From: a virus
Direction: 5' to 3' (one strand)
Length of the DNA stretch: 31,186 bases
IMG/VR virus record: IMGVR_UViG_3300040960_000334
Span: 1 to 31,186 of that record
Shown here: positions 11,780 to 20,415 of the stretch, piece by piece
Position numbering within the stretch: the stretch's first letter is position 1
Layout: each line of letters begins with the position of its first letter
Program-made: the position numbers and the translations under genes
Notes under the pieces: generated by a model
Told to the model about the DNA's origin: nothing
Databases searched by the model: none
Seen by the model: only the letters and a program-made list of their open reading frames with translations

Positions 11780-12112
11780 ATGCCAAACCAAGAAAACTTA
11801 AGATACTGGAAGAAAGGCGAAAGCGGAAATCCTAATGGTAGACCTAAAGGTTCAAAGAACAGAAGCACCATAGCAAAGAAATGGTTACAAGTAATTCAAG
11901 AGGCAAAGAATCCTTTAACTTTAGAGTCAGAAGAATTAAGCCAAGAAGATTTAATTACTTTGGCATTACTTAAGAAAGCTGCTAAAGGTGATGTAAACGC
12001 ATACAAAGCATTAATGGATAGTGGCTATGGTTCACCTGTTCAACAAGTAGAACAAACTATTTTAGAACAACCTTTATTTCCAGATGTTCCAAAGGACAAC
12101 GGCAACAAATAA
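11780..12112 (+). CDS. terS: Terminase small subunit
   Basis: The 110-residue product opens with the DUF5681-type motif (WKKGESGNPNGRPKGSKNRS, residues 10-29), a basic segment common in phage small terminases, and continues with a helical oligomerisation region. It should recognise the packaging site and load DNA onto the large subunit. It overlaps TerL by 29 bases in another frame and lies first in the late operon. The assignment rests on the motif and position. Confidence 0.85.
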   Translation: MPNQENLRYWKKGESGNPNGRPKGSKNRSTIAKKWLQVIQEAKNPLTLESEELSQEDLITLALLKKAAKGDVNAYKALMDSGYGSPVQQVEQTILEQPLFPDVPKDNGNK

Positions 12113-13244
12113 AATACTTGCGCTTAACAAACGCATTAAGATAATTCAAGGTGGAACTTCGTCTTCAAAGACATTTTCCATCTTGGCTATTTTAATAGAC
12201 AAAGCTATTAAGAATCCTGACCTGGAGATAAGCGTAGTAGCCGAATCTATTCCACACCTGCGCAGGGGTGCATTTAAAGACTTCCTTAAAATCCTAAAGT
12301 GGACAAATAGATACCAAGATGACCAACTAAACAAATCACTTTTAAAGTACGAATTCAAAAACGGAAGTTATATAGAATTCTTTAGTGCTGACGATTCAAG
12401 TAAGTTAAGAGGTGCTAGAAGGGATATACTGTTTTTAAACGAAGCTACGGCTATTTCTTTAGATGCCTATAACGAACTATCAATACGGACTAAAAAGTCT
12501 ATCTACATTGATTACAATCCATCTAATGAATTTTGGGTACACACCGAACTAATCAACCAAGAAGATTCGGACTTTATCATTCTTACCTACAAAGACAACG
12601 AAGCACTAGACCAGGGAATAGTAGAACAAATCGAAAAGAACAAAGAGAAAGCAAAGACTTCTTCTTATTGGGCGAATTGGTGGAATGTTTATGGACTTGG
12701 ACAAGTAGGTTCTTTAGAAGGTGTGGTTTTTTCTAATTGGCAACAAATCGACACTATTCCACCTGAAGCAAAACTAGTAGGTATAGGTTTAGACTTTGGG
12801 TACACTAACGACCCTACGGCTATTGTTGAGGTGTACAGTTGGAACGGAAAAAGAATAGTAAACGAATTAGTCTATCGAACAAGAATGCTTAATTCAGACA
12901 TAGCGAAAGAACTACCTAAAGGCACTATCATTTATGCGGATTCAGCAGAACCTAAATCCATAGACGAAATCCGGAGATATGGTATCTCGATAAAGGGCGT
13001 AACAAAAGGAAGGGATAGTATCAATTACGGCATTGACATAATGCAGACACAAGAATACCTGGTAACAAAGAATAGTCAGAATCTAATCAAAGAATTAAGG
13101 GCGTATTGTTGGGACACAAACAAAGTAGGTCAAAGACTAAACAAACCAGTTCCGCATTTAGACCACGCCATTGATGCTCTCAGGTATCACGAAATGGAAG
13201 CACTAGGGATGAAAGCCAATTACGGAAAATACGCAGTTCGTTAA
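12084..13244 (+). CDS. terL: Terminase large subunit
   Basis: The 386-residue packaging motor has both domains. The ATPase has Walker A GGTSSSKT (23-30) and Walker B ILFLNE (115-120) with catalytic Glu120. The RNase H-fold nuclease has GLDFGYTNDPTA (Asp237), IIYADSAEPK (Asp286) and HLDHAIDALRY (Asp360, Asp364). The type fits the Terminase_3/XtmB group. Length is slightly short for the family but all key residues are present. It translocates and cuts phage DNA into proheads at the portal encoded at 24665. Confidence 0.95.
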   Translation: MFQRTTATNKILALNKRIKIIQGGTSSSKTFSILAILIDKAIKNPDLEISVVAESIPHLRRGAFKDFLKILKWTNRYQDDQLNKSLLKYEFKNGSYIEFFSADDSSKLRGARRDILFLNEATAISLDAYNELSIRTKKSIYIDYNPSNEFWVHTELINQEDSDFIILTYKDNEALDQGIVEQIEKNKEKAKTSSYWANWWNVYGLGQVGSLEGVVFSNWQQIDTIPPEAKLVGIGLDFGYTNDPTAIVEVYSWNGKRIVNELVYRTRMLNSDIAKELPKGTIIYADSAEPKSIDEIRRYGISIKGVTKGRDSINYGIDIMQTQEYLVTKNSQNLIKELRAYCWDTNKVGQRLNKPVPHLDHAIDALRYHEMEALGMKANYGKYAVR

Positions 13245-13268
13245 TCTAGTTTAAAAATCAAAATAAAA

Positions 13269-13284
13269 TCGTTTTATAGTTATG
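13269..13284 (+). promoter_or_regulatory. Late-unit motif TCGTTTTATA, copy 2 (before tail chaperone)
   Basis: TCGTTTTATAGTTATG, where the final ATG is the start codon of the tail chaperone gene. It is preceded by an A-rich stretch (AAAAATCAAAATAAAA) similar to that before copies 3 and 4. It fills most of the 37-base gap between TerL and this gene. Confidence 0.65.
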
Positions 13285-13932
13285 GAAGTTAAGATAACCG
13301 TACCAGATAGTCTTAAGGATATTCCTTTACACAAATACCAAAGATTCCACAAGGTATTAGAAGTAAACAAGGATGCGTCTTTTGATGACTTATTTATTCA
13401 AGAGAAAATCTTACAGATATTCTGTGATTTGCCTTTAAGTGATGCTATTAAATATAGAAAGACAGACATAGATAAGATTACTGAACTAATATCTAAAACA
13501 CTTGAGCAGAAACCTAATCTAGTTTTAAGCTTTAAGTTAGGAGATACTGAATTTGGCTTTATTCCAAAGTTAGAAGATATGACCTTTGGCGAGTATATCG
13601 ATTTAGACAATAGCATAGGAGACGTACAGAACTTACACAAGGCAATGGCGGTTTTATACAGACCAATAAAACAAAAGATAAAAGACAAGTACTTAATAGA
13701 AGAATACAGAGGGGATAACTATCACGAAGCAATGAAGCACACGCCAATGGATGCGGTAGTTAGTTCTATGCTTTTTTTTTGGAATTTAGGAATCGAATTG
13801 TCGAAAGCTATGATAGTTTATTTACAGGAGGCGGAGGACTTGACTCAAGAGCAAATTTCGGTGCTAAATGGGGATGGTATCAATCAGTATATGCACTTGC
13901 AGATGGAGACGTTACTAAATTTGAAGAAATAA
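13282..13932 (+). CDS. Tail assembly chaperone, short form (G-like)
   Basis: The 216-residue product is the frame-0 partner of a lambda G/GT-type pair. It begins MEVKITVPDSLKDIPLHKYQ and has a hydrophobic core resembling phage tail chaperones. A nine-T run at 13772-13780 (codons CTT TTT TTT TGG) is the probable -1 slip site. After it, frame 0 continues for about 50 residues, and the -1 frame, open to 14027, encodes the conserved T-like part. Both products should coat the tape measure during tail tube assembly. Confidence 0.8.
   Translation: MEVKITVPDSLKDIPLHKYQRFHKVLEVNKDASFDDLFIQEKILQIFCDLPLSDAIKYRKTDIDKITELISKTLEQKPNLVLSFKLGDTEFGFIPKLEDMTFGEYIDLDNSIGDVQNLHKAMAVLYRPIKQKIKDKYLIEEYRGDNYHEAMKHTPMDAVVSSMLFFWNLGIELSKAMIVYLQEAEDLTQEQISVLNGDGINQYMHLQMETLLNLKK
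13771..13782 (+). other. Probable -1 programmed frameshift site
   Basis: CTTTTTTTTTGG gives frame-0 codons CTT TTT TTT TGG and -1 codons ending TTT TTT TTG. A slip after Phe166 would fuse residues 1-166 to 82 residues of the -1 frame. The site lies about 150 bases before the end of frame 0, the usual place in G/GT chaperones. No downstream pseudoknot was evaluated. Confidence 0.7.
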
Positions 13933-14027
13933 CAGAACTGAACGTTAATACTTGTTTATTGATGCTGACGTTTAAAAAAGAAAAGGCTGACATAGAAGCA
14001 CAAGAACTAAAAAGAAAAATGCGATGA
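13779..14027 (+). CDS. T part of the frameshifted tail chaperone (GT fusion, 13282-14027)
   Basis: This -1 frame encodes 82 residues after the slip and gives a 248-residue fusion with the upstream frame. Its content is strongly protein-like: NRIVESYDSLFTGGGGLDSR then ANFGAKWGWYQSVYALADGD and a helical C-terminus (EAQELKRKMR). The KWGWYxSxYALAxGD-type stretch is what I recall from Bacteroidetes tail chaperones. It has no ATG; the only independent start would be a TTG at 13779, inside the slip site, so expression by frameshift is much more likely. The stop overlaps the next start (ATGA). Confidence 0.75.
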   Translation: MEFRNRIVESYDSLFTGGGGLDSRANFGAKWGWYQSVYALADGDVTKFEEITELNVNTCLLMLTFKKEKADIEAQELKRKMR

Positions 14028-14497
14028 CATATAGAGGGATACAATCGTTTTACGACTTAACCACCAAAATCAAAGACATCTTACAAGCAGATGAAAATAC
14101 CAACACGGTAACTTTTGGAGATATTACGGAGGTAGACTTAAACAAGCAGACTATCTTCCCTTTGTCGCATATAATCATAAACAGCGTTACAGATAATGGA
14201 CAGACTTTATCGTATAATATTTCGGTTATGGCTATGGACATTGTGGATACAAGTAAAGACGCAACGACTGATATATTTGTGGGAAATGATAATAGGCAAG
14301 ATGTATTAAACACACAACTATCGGTATTAAATAGAATGCATCAAAAATTAAGAAAAGGCACACCACACCAAGATGGTTATCATTTAGAAGGTAGTGCTTC
14401 ACTTGAGGCGTTCTTTGATAGATTCGAAAATGAGTTAGCAGGATGGGTGAGTACGTTTGACGTAGTTACTATGAATAATATTGATATATGCAACTAG
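14024..14497 (+). CDS. Tail completion/terminator-like protein
   Basis: The 157-residue product starts MTYRGIQSFYDLTTKIKDIL and has a beta-rich middle (LSYNISVMAMDIVDTSKD) and a QLSVLNRMHQKLRKG helix. The pattern (alpha, strands, IVDT then a helix near the end) resembles tail terminator/completion proteins that cap the tube. Its place between the tail chaperones and a gp10-like protein supports a neck or tail-end role. The family was not identified with certainty. Confidence 0.6.
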   Translation: MTYRGIQSFYDLTTKIKDILQADENTNTVTFGDITEVDLNKQTIFPLSHIIINSVTDNGQTLSYNISVMAMDIVDTSKDATTDIFVGNDNRQDVLNTQLSVLNRMHQKLRKGTPHQDGYHLEGSASLEAFFDRFENELAGWVSTFDVVTMNNIDICN

Positions 14498-15039
14498 ATA
14501 ACTTTAAAAAGGCTTTAGAGGAATTTAGGGACAAGGTTATAAAAGAATCTAAGTCTAACTTGCAGCGTTTAGGTAAAGGTGGCGGTGATTTAGAAAACAG
14601 CATTAAACCAGGGCAAGTAAAAGTTACTGATAGAAGTTTGCAGTTTGAAATAGAAATGGCTTACTATGGAACATTCCAAGATAAAGGTGTTCAGGGTAAG
14701 TCTAGTAATAGTAAAGCACCTAGAAGTCCTTATAGATTTGGAACAGGCACAGGGATAAAAGGAGGACTTACACAGGGAATAGATAAGTGGGTAAGAAAGA
14801 AAAGATTTCAGTTCCGGGATAAAAAGACAGGTAGGTTTTTAAGCTATCAGTCTACTGCTTATTTAATTGCTAGAAGTGTATATCAAACCGGGATAAAACC
14901 TAGTTTATTTTTTACTAAGCCATTCGAGAAATACTCTAAAGGATTACCTAACGAATTAGAAAAAGCATTCGCTCTAGATATGGAAGCATTCTTAAAATTC
15001 ACTACTAAACAACAGTTAAAAGACTATCCAAATGGCTAA
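14488..15039 (+). CDS. HK97 gp10-like neck/tail protein
   Basis: The 183-residue product starts with a helix (FKKALEEFRDKVIKESKSNL), then strands and the phrase AYYGTFQDKGVQGKSS, which resembles the FMEYGTxxxxA-type loop of gp10/minor tail proteins, followed by a basic region (WVRKKRFQFRDKKTGRFLSY) and a C-terminal helix. It probably joins the tail tube to the head. It overlaps the upstream gene by 10 bases and the downstream gene by 8. Confidence 0.6.
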   Translation: MQLDNFKKALEEFRDKVIKESKSNLQRLGKGGGDLENSIKPGQVKVTDRSLQFEIEMAYYGTFQDKGVQGKSSNSKAPRSPYRFGTGTGIKGGLTQGIDKWVRKKRFQFRDKKTGRFLSYQSTAYLIARSVYQTGIKPSLFFTKPFEKYSKGLPNELEKAFALDMEAFLKFTTKQQLKDYPNG

Positions 15040-16072
15040 GATAAATGTAAGAAGTCCTTATTTCGTTTCTACCAATCAATCGGGTATGGTATCGGCTTCT
15101 ATTGATATATATATTTACACAGGGGTACAAACAACAGACAGACCTGCTGACCCAACTTATACTTTATCGAGTAACGCAGAACTTGGTAGGGTAGATTTTG
15201 AAATATCTGAACTTGTTAAGGACTATATGAATATGGAACTTGACTACTCTAACACTTCTACGATTGAGAATAATGTTTGGGTAGATTACCAGGTAACAAG
15301 ATATTTTGTAAATACTTCAAGTACTTTATCGATAGTACAACTTACTGCGTTTTATGGGTACGGATATATTACAGATGGTGCTAATCCACAGATAGGAACA
15401 ACGGCAGGACTAATAACAAATAGACACATAGTTAAAAACGCTGACGATGTTTTATATTTCCCGGTAGATAATTCTTTTAATGGCACTACGATAGAATTTA
15501 AAAAGGATGGTTCTTTAGTTAATAGCGTTACTATTTCAAGTACTTCTAATTCTTATGACCAGGTAGAATATTTTTCTAACACAGGGACAACAGATAACGT
15601 AGATGAAATTATAGTTACCACAGGGGTAAAGGTTCAGAACTACACAGTAGAGAATATAGATGAATGTTTAGACACACCTTACAGACTAACATTTGTAAAT
15701 AGATATGGTGCTTTGCAAAGTCTAACGATGTTTAAGAAGTCAGTTAAGAATATGACTACTAACGTATCTTACTTTAAAAGAAACATCATTGAGAATGCTG
15801 CTTATAATTTAGGGGATGCTCAAAAATCAATCGTTAATAAGAACGCTAATGAAACATTGACTTTAAATAGTGGTTTCTACCCTGAAAACAATAATGATGT
15901 CTTTAAAGAATTGTTTTTAAGCGATTATGTTTGGATAGATTACGAATCAAACGAAATACCTTGTAATATTTCTTCAAGTAGTTTTACTTACAAGACAAGC
16001 CGGAATGATAAACTAATTAACTACACCATTGACATAGAATTTGCAAGTGATGTAGTACAAAATATTCGATAG
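15032..16072 (+). CDS. Putative distal tail/baseplate structural protein
   Basis: The 346-residue product is almost all beta strand, rich in Ser, Thr and Asn, with no membrane segment. It starts MAKINVRSPYFVSTNQSGMV and carries a stretch like VRSPYFVS at the N-terminus seen in phage tail proteins of flavobacterial siphoviruses (recollection, not checked). Its place between neck genes and a 786-residue beta-rich protein suggests a distal tail or baseplate role. The stop is followed at once by the next ATG. Confidence 0.6.
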   Translation: MAKINVRSPYFVSTNQSGMVSASIDIYIYTGVQTTDRPADPTYTLSSNAELGRVDFEISELVKDYMNMELDYSNTSTIENNVWVDYQVTRYFVNTSSTLSIVQLTAFYGYGYITDGANPQIGTTAGLITNRHIVKNADDVLYFPVDNSFNGTTIEFKKDGSLVNSVTISSTSNSYDQVEYFSNTGTTDNVDEIIVTTGVKVQNYTVENIDECLDTPYRLTFVNRYGALQSLTMFKKSVKNMTTNVSYFKRNIIENAAYNLGDAQKSIVNKNANETLTLNSGFYPENNNDVFKELFLSDYVWIDYESNEIPCNISSSSFTYKTSRNDKLINYTIDIEFASDVVQNIR

Positions 16073-18433
16073 ATGCAGATAGTTCAGCTATATGTAGAAG
16101 GTGAGCGTGTAGATATGTTTCAAGACGAAAGCATTACTATTTCAGATAGTATCGCTAACGTAAAAGATATATCTAAAATCTACACAACCTATTCAAGACA
16201 ATTTACCCTACCTGCTTCTAAAACAAATAACAGAATATTCAAACACTACTATAACTTTGACATAACAGAAAATACTTTTGACGCAAGGTTTAGAGTAAGT
16301 GCGTATTTGAACGTAAACGGCATAAGATACAAAGATGGCAAGTTAAGATTAAGTGGTGTAAAGTTAAAAGACAACCAAGCGGATTCTTACCAGGTTACTT
16401 TCTTTGGTAATGCCATTACTTTAAAGGATAAGTTTGGAGAAGATAAGTTAGCGGATTTAGTAGGGGGTACTTATGGATTAAATAATTATGACCACGACTA
16501 CGACAATACAACGGTAAGAAATAGTTTCAATAATTCTACACCTTTATTTAGTGGTGATATTAAGTATAGTTTTTTATCACACACAAGGGTGTTTCAATTT
16601 GATGGAAGTGACACTACAACTTCTACTGGTGGTGCAAGTGGTAATGACAGATACGTTACTTACACAGACCTAAAGCCTTCTATTAGATTAAAGGCGATTA
16701 TAGACGCAATAGCTGAAAAGTATAGTCTAGACTTCAGTCAGTATTTTTGGAATACGGCTTATTTTAAGAATCTGTATATGTGGCTTCATAAACAAGCAGG
16801 TGGAATGACTCAAGCCGAAGGTAATAGGCTTACTAGTTACTTTGCAGATAGTTCTGTTTGGACTACACTAGGAACAGACCAAAGGATATTTCCCGGGGGA
16901 TATTTACAAACCTTTGGAACAGAACAACCTAACATAAATTTACGAAGAAGATACATAATAGAAGATTTTATAGTTACTGCACCTAGTGTAGATTATACTT
17001 TAGAAATTAGAGAAGGGGGTACTGTAAGGTTTAGAGGAACTGCCACAGGGACTAACACTTTCACAGTAGATGAAGTTTTAGGAGGAACACAAGCACACTA
17101 TTTAAATTTTACTATAATTAGTGATTCAGTATTTACACCAACAAACCAACAAATTAAAATAAGGGAGCAATATTGGAATAGTTTAAACCAATGGGCAGAT
17201 AGTACTTTAATTACTTATAATTGTGCATCCGGTGCAGTAACACAAACAGTAAGCGTAGCAGAACAGATGCCTGAGATGAAGGTCTACGACTTTGTAATTA
17301 ACTTGTTTAAGATGCACCTTTTAACTTCTTCTATAACTACGGAGTTAAACGGAGACGAAACAATAGAAGTACTTCCTTTAGTAGATTATTATTCGACAGG
17401 TACAGAACACGACATCACAAAATACATAGACGTAAAAGAAACACAAGTAGAACGACTATTACCATACAAAGAAATTAACTTTTCTTACAAGGGTAGAAAG
17501 ACTGCGCTTATTACTGCTTACAATGAGGCATTTCCGAATAACAAGTTCGGTGACTTGAATTGGAACGCAGGAACAGATGATATGGATGGTGAAAAGTTTT
17601 CTGTGGAGTTAGGCTTTGAGCATTTGTACTTTGAAAGACTTTATTCTTCAGGAGGCGCACAAAGTAATGTACAGAATGGTTTATTTATAAATAAAGACCT
17701 TGAACCAGTTGTAGGTTTACCTTTGATTCATTGCATAGTAGAAAGAAATCCTAGTGGACATTTGAAATGGAACAATCCAAGCATAGCACCTACTACTTTA
17801 ACGGCTTATAACGCACCTACTAACATAGACGCAAATAACAATTCTATTCATTGGGGTGCGCAGTTAAACGAATGGGATGAAGGACAAGAGGACAGAAGTC
17901 TTTATAATAGATTTTATTCAGATTACATAAGTTCTATATTTCAAGTAAGTGCTAGAAAACTAACTTACAAAGCCTATTTACCTTTAGGGGTGTTATTGAC
18001 TTATAAATTAAAAGATAGATTTAGAATAGGTAAACATACCTTTAAGATAGATTCTATAAACACTAATTTACAATCACAAGAAAGTACTTTAGTTTTATAT
18101 AATGAACTGCCTTCACTTTGGAATCCTAATAAAAGAGCAAACCTAACAGAAACAGTAAACGCAGGAAGAACTGAAAATGTAAGACTTGGTTCACCATCAC
18201 TTCCTGCTTATGTGAAATTAGAATGGGACAAGGTAGACAACGCTACTGAATATTTTATGTATGCCAATGGTGAATATATCGCTAAAGTCGTTCCAAGTGG
18301 TAGTAAGTTAGAATCTTATGAATTTACAACACTAGACAAAACTGTAAGTAATATCTTATCTGTTCAGGCGTATTTTGGAACGGTAGGGGCATTTAATGGA
18401 TTAGTAACACCTTTAGTATCAATAGCAGGATGA
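16073..18433 (+). CDS. Large baseplate/tail-hub-like protein with C-terminal Fn3 domain
   Basis: The 786-residue product opens with strands (MQIVQLYVEGERVDMFQDES) and a segment IYTTYSRQFTLPASKTNNRI, typical of tail proteins with an antifreeze-like or hub fold in Bacteroidetes phages. The central region is Tyr/Asn-rich beta structure. Residues about 703-786 (SLPAYVKLEWDKVDNATEYF onwards) form a fibronectin-III-like domain, often found at the ends of tail proteins for surface contact. It is a candidate tail-tip hub carrying receptor-facing modules. It precedes the tape measure, the reverse of the usual order. Confidence 0.65.
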   Translation: MQIVQLYVEGERVDMFQDESITISDSIANVKDISKIYTTYSRQFTLPASKTNNRIFKHYYNFDITENTFDARFRVSAYLNVNGIRYKDGKLRLSGVKLKDNQADSYQVTFFGNAITLKDKFGEDKLADLVGGTYGLNNYDHDYDNTTVRNSFNNSTPLFSGDIKYSFLSHTRVFQFDGSDTTTSTGGASGNDRYVTYTDLKPSIRLKAIIDAIAEKYSLDFSQYFWNTAYFKNLYMWLHKQAGGMTQAEGNRLTSYFADSSVWTTLGTDQRIFPGGYLQTFGTEQPNINLRRRYIIEDFIVTAPSVDYTLEIREGGTVRFRGTATGTNTFTVDEVLGGTQAHYLNFTIISDSVFTPTNQQIKIREQYWNSLNQWADSTLITYNCASGAVTQTVSVAEQMPEMKVYDFVINLFKMHLLTSSITTELNGDETIEVLPLVDYYSTGTEHDITKYIDVKETQVERLLPYKEINFSYKGRKTALITAYNEAFPNNKFGDLNWNAGTDDMDGEKFSVELGFEHLYFERLYSSGGAQSNVQNGLFINKDLEPVVGLPLIHCIVERNPSGHLKWNNPSIAPTTLTAYNAPTNIDANNNSIHWGAQLNEWDEGQEDRSLYNRFYSDYISSIFQVSARKLTYKAYLPLGVLLTYKLKDRFRIGKHTFKIDSINTNLQSQESTLVLYNELPSLWNPNKRANLTETVNAGRTENVRLGSPSLPAYVKLEWDKVDNATEYFMYANGEYIAKVVPSGSKLESYEFTTLDKTVSNILSVQAYFGTVGAFNGLVTPLVSIAG

Positions 18434-18567
18434 TAAAAACAATATTAGATGGACTTCAGTACGATGTAAGCGGTGAATATATAGACATCGCTAAAGGCAA
18501 GTACAAGTTAGAAGAAACACTACAAGAAGCACTAACTACAATTAAGAAAGAATGGCGCAAGAAGTAA
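18430..18567 (+). CDS. Small hypothetical protein (45 aa)
   Basis: The product begins MIKTILDGLQYDVSGEYIDI, then a helical, basic C-terminus (ALTTIKKEWRKK). Its start overlaps the baseplate stop as ATGA and its end overlaps the tape measure start by 16 bases. It may be a short linker gene for tail assembly; unproven. Confidence 0.65.
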   Translation: MIKTILDGLQYDVSGEYIDIAKGKYKLEETLQEALTTIKKEWRKK

Positions 18568-20378
18568 TATTAAACGTAAGGGCTAATACCAAAGAAGCTG
18601 AAAACAGCTTAAAAAGTGTTAATAGCGAAATAAAAAACACACAGCAAGTAAGTGGTGAACTAACCGGGTCGTTAGATAAGATGACTGGTGGTGCTATTAC
18701 TAAGTTTACTGCGTTTAAAGGCACTTTAAAAGGTGTTACAGGTGGTTTTAAATCGTTAAGGGTAGCTATACTAAGCACAGGAATTGGTGCGCTTATATTA
18801 GCGGTAACGGCTTTAACTGCTGCGTTTACCGGAAGCGAAGAAGGTCAGAATAAGTTTGCCAAAATAATGGGTGTAATAGGTGCATTAACAGGCAACCTGG
18901 TAGACTTATTGGCAGATTTAGGTGAGGGTATTATATCTGTATTTGAGAATCCTAAACAAGCTTTACTAGATTTTAAGGATTTACTTGTACAAAACATAAC
19001 TAATAGATTTAATTCTATTCTTGAAACTGTTGGTTATGTAGGTAAGGCTATCAAATTAGTCTTTGAGGGTGAATTTTCTAAGGCATTAGACGTAGGAAAG
19101 AAAGCAGCTAGTAGTTTAGTAGATAGTTTTACAGGAATACCTAACACAATAGACAGAGCAACAGAAGCCACTAAAGGATTTATTAAAGAACAAATAGAAG
19201 AAGGAAAGGCTGCTGCTAGTGTAGCCGATATGAGAGCTAAGGCTGACAAAATAGAACGCCAATTAATTGTAGACAGGTCAAAACTAGAAAGCGAAATAGC
19301 ATTACTTAGATTAAAGTCTAGACAAGAAGATGAATTTACTGCAAAAGAAAGAAAACAAGCGTTACTAGATGCTCAAGCATTAGAAGAACAATTATTAGCA
19401 CAAGAAACTGAATACTTAGAACTAAGACGAGATGCGCAGGTCTTAGAAAATACCTTTAGTCGTAGTAATAAAGAAAACTTAGATAAAGAAGCACAAGCAA
19501 TAGCTGAAGTTAATAGGGTAGTAGCAAGACGAGCAGATGCTGCTAGGTCTACACAAAGAGAACTTAATAGGGTATCTAAGGAAATAGAAAGAGATGAACA
19601 GGCTAAAGCGAAAGAAGAACAGGCTAAAATAGACGCTGACATAAAGAAAGAGCAAGATAGACTAGCTGCTATTCAAAAAATTCAAGATGACTTTAGAACA
19701 AAACAAGAAGATAGAGATGTTCAGTCTGCTCTTGAAAAAGTACAATTAGAGGAAAGCAGAAAACTAGCTGAACTAGATAGATTAAATGCAACTGAAGAAG
19801 AAAAACAATCTATAAGGGACTATTACGCTAAAGAAAAGTTAGTGGCAGAAGCTGCCGACACACAAGCATCGATAGAATTGTCTAATAAAGAGGCTGATGC
19901 TAAAAGACAAAACCTTGCTGCGGTAGGAAATGCGCTGTCAAGTTTTGCGTCTCTAGTAGGTGAACAAACAGGGGTAGGGAAAGCTGCTGCTATTGCTGCT
20001 ACTTTGATTAGTACTTATCAATCTGCTCAAGATAGTTATAAATCATTAGCAGGTATTCCTATTGTCGGCCCGGTATTAGGTGCTGCTGCCGCTGCCGCTG
20101 CCGTTGCGTCTGGTTTTAAACAAATACAAGCAATTAAAGCTACTAAAGTGCCAAACGACAGAGGTAAGTCTAATGTCGCTACCCCTGGTGCAAGTTCTGT
20201 GACTGCTGCTGCACAAGCACCTTCTTTTAATGTAGTGGGTGGTGGTGCTACAAATCAGTTAGCAGGGTTATTAGCAGAAGAAACACAAAAACCAGTTAAG
20301 GCTTATGTGGTGAGTAACGAAGTAACAACGGCACAAAGTTTAGATAGGAATATCGTTGAAAGTGCCACTTTAGGGTAA
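18552..20378 (+). CDS. Tape measure protein
   Basis: The 608-residue product fixes tail length and is ejected with DNA. It has the family's profile: an N-terminal helical region, a hydrophobic Ala/Gly-rich segment at about 70-93 (STGIGALILAVTALTAAF), a long charged coiled coil (about 215-440, rich in Glu, Lys, Arg, Ala) and a second hydrophobic segment near 500-520 (VGPVLGAAAAAAAVASGF). At about 1.5 angstrom per residue it suggests a tail near 90 nm (rule of thumb). No lytic domain is evident. Few genes follow it before the head cluster. Confidence 0.88.
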   Translation: MAQEVILNVRANTKEAENSLKSVNSEIKNTQQVSGELTGSLDKMTGGAITKFTAFKGTLKGVTGGFKSLRVAILSTGIGALILAVTALTAAFTGSEEGQNKFAKIMGVIGALTGNLVDLLADLGEGIISVFENPKQALLDFKDLLVQNITNRFNSILETVGYVGKAIKLVFEGEFSKALDVGKKAASSLVDSFTGIPNTIDRATEATKGFIKEQIEEGKAAASVADMRAKADKIERQLIVDRSKLESEIALLRLKSRQEDEFTAKERKQALLDAQALEEQLLAQETEYLELRRDAQVLENTFSRSNKENLDKEAQAIAEVNRVVARRADAARSTQRELNRVSKEIERDEQAKAKEEQAKIDADIKKEQDRLAAIQKIQDDFRTKQEDRDVQSALEKVQLEESRKLAELDRLNATEEEKQSIRDYYAKEKLVAEAADTQASIELSNKEADAKRQNLAAVGNALSSFASLVGEQTGVGKAAAIAATLISTYQSAQDSYKSLAGIPIVGPVLGAAAAAAAVASGFKQIQAIKATKVPNDRGKSNVATPGASSVTAAAQAPSFNVVGGGATNQLAGLLAEETQKPVKAYVVSNEVTTAQSLDRNIVESATLG

Positions 20379-20399
20379 AATACAAAAACACAAACTTAA

Positions 20400-20415
20400 T
20401 CGTTTTATAGATATG
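20400..20415 (+). promoter_or_regulatory. Late-unit motif TCGTTTTATA, copy 3 (before protease)
   Basis: TCGTTTTATAGATATG, with ATG being the start codon of the protease gene. It is preceded by AAAATACAAAAACACAAA, an A-rich stretch like those before copies 2 and 4. It fills the gap between the tape measure and protease genes. Confidence 0.65.

Noticed and set aside
12533-12736. Frame inside TerL on the plus strand
   Set aside because: Shadow of TerL; its residues are Arg-rich and the TerL frame carries all motifs.
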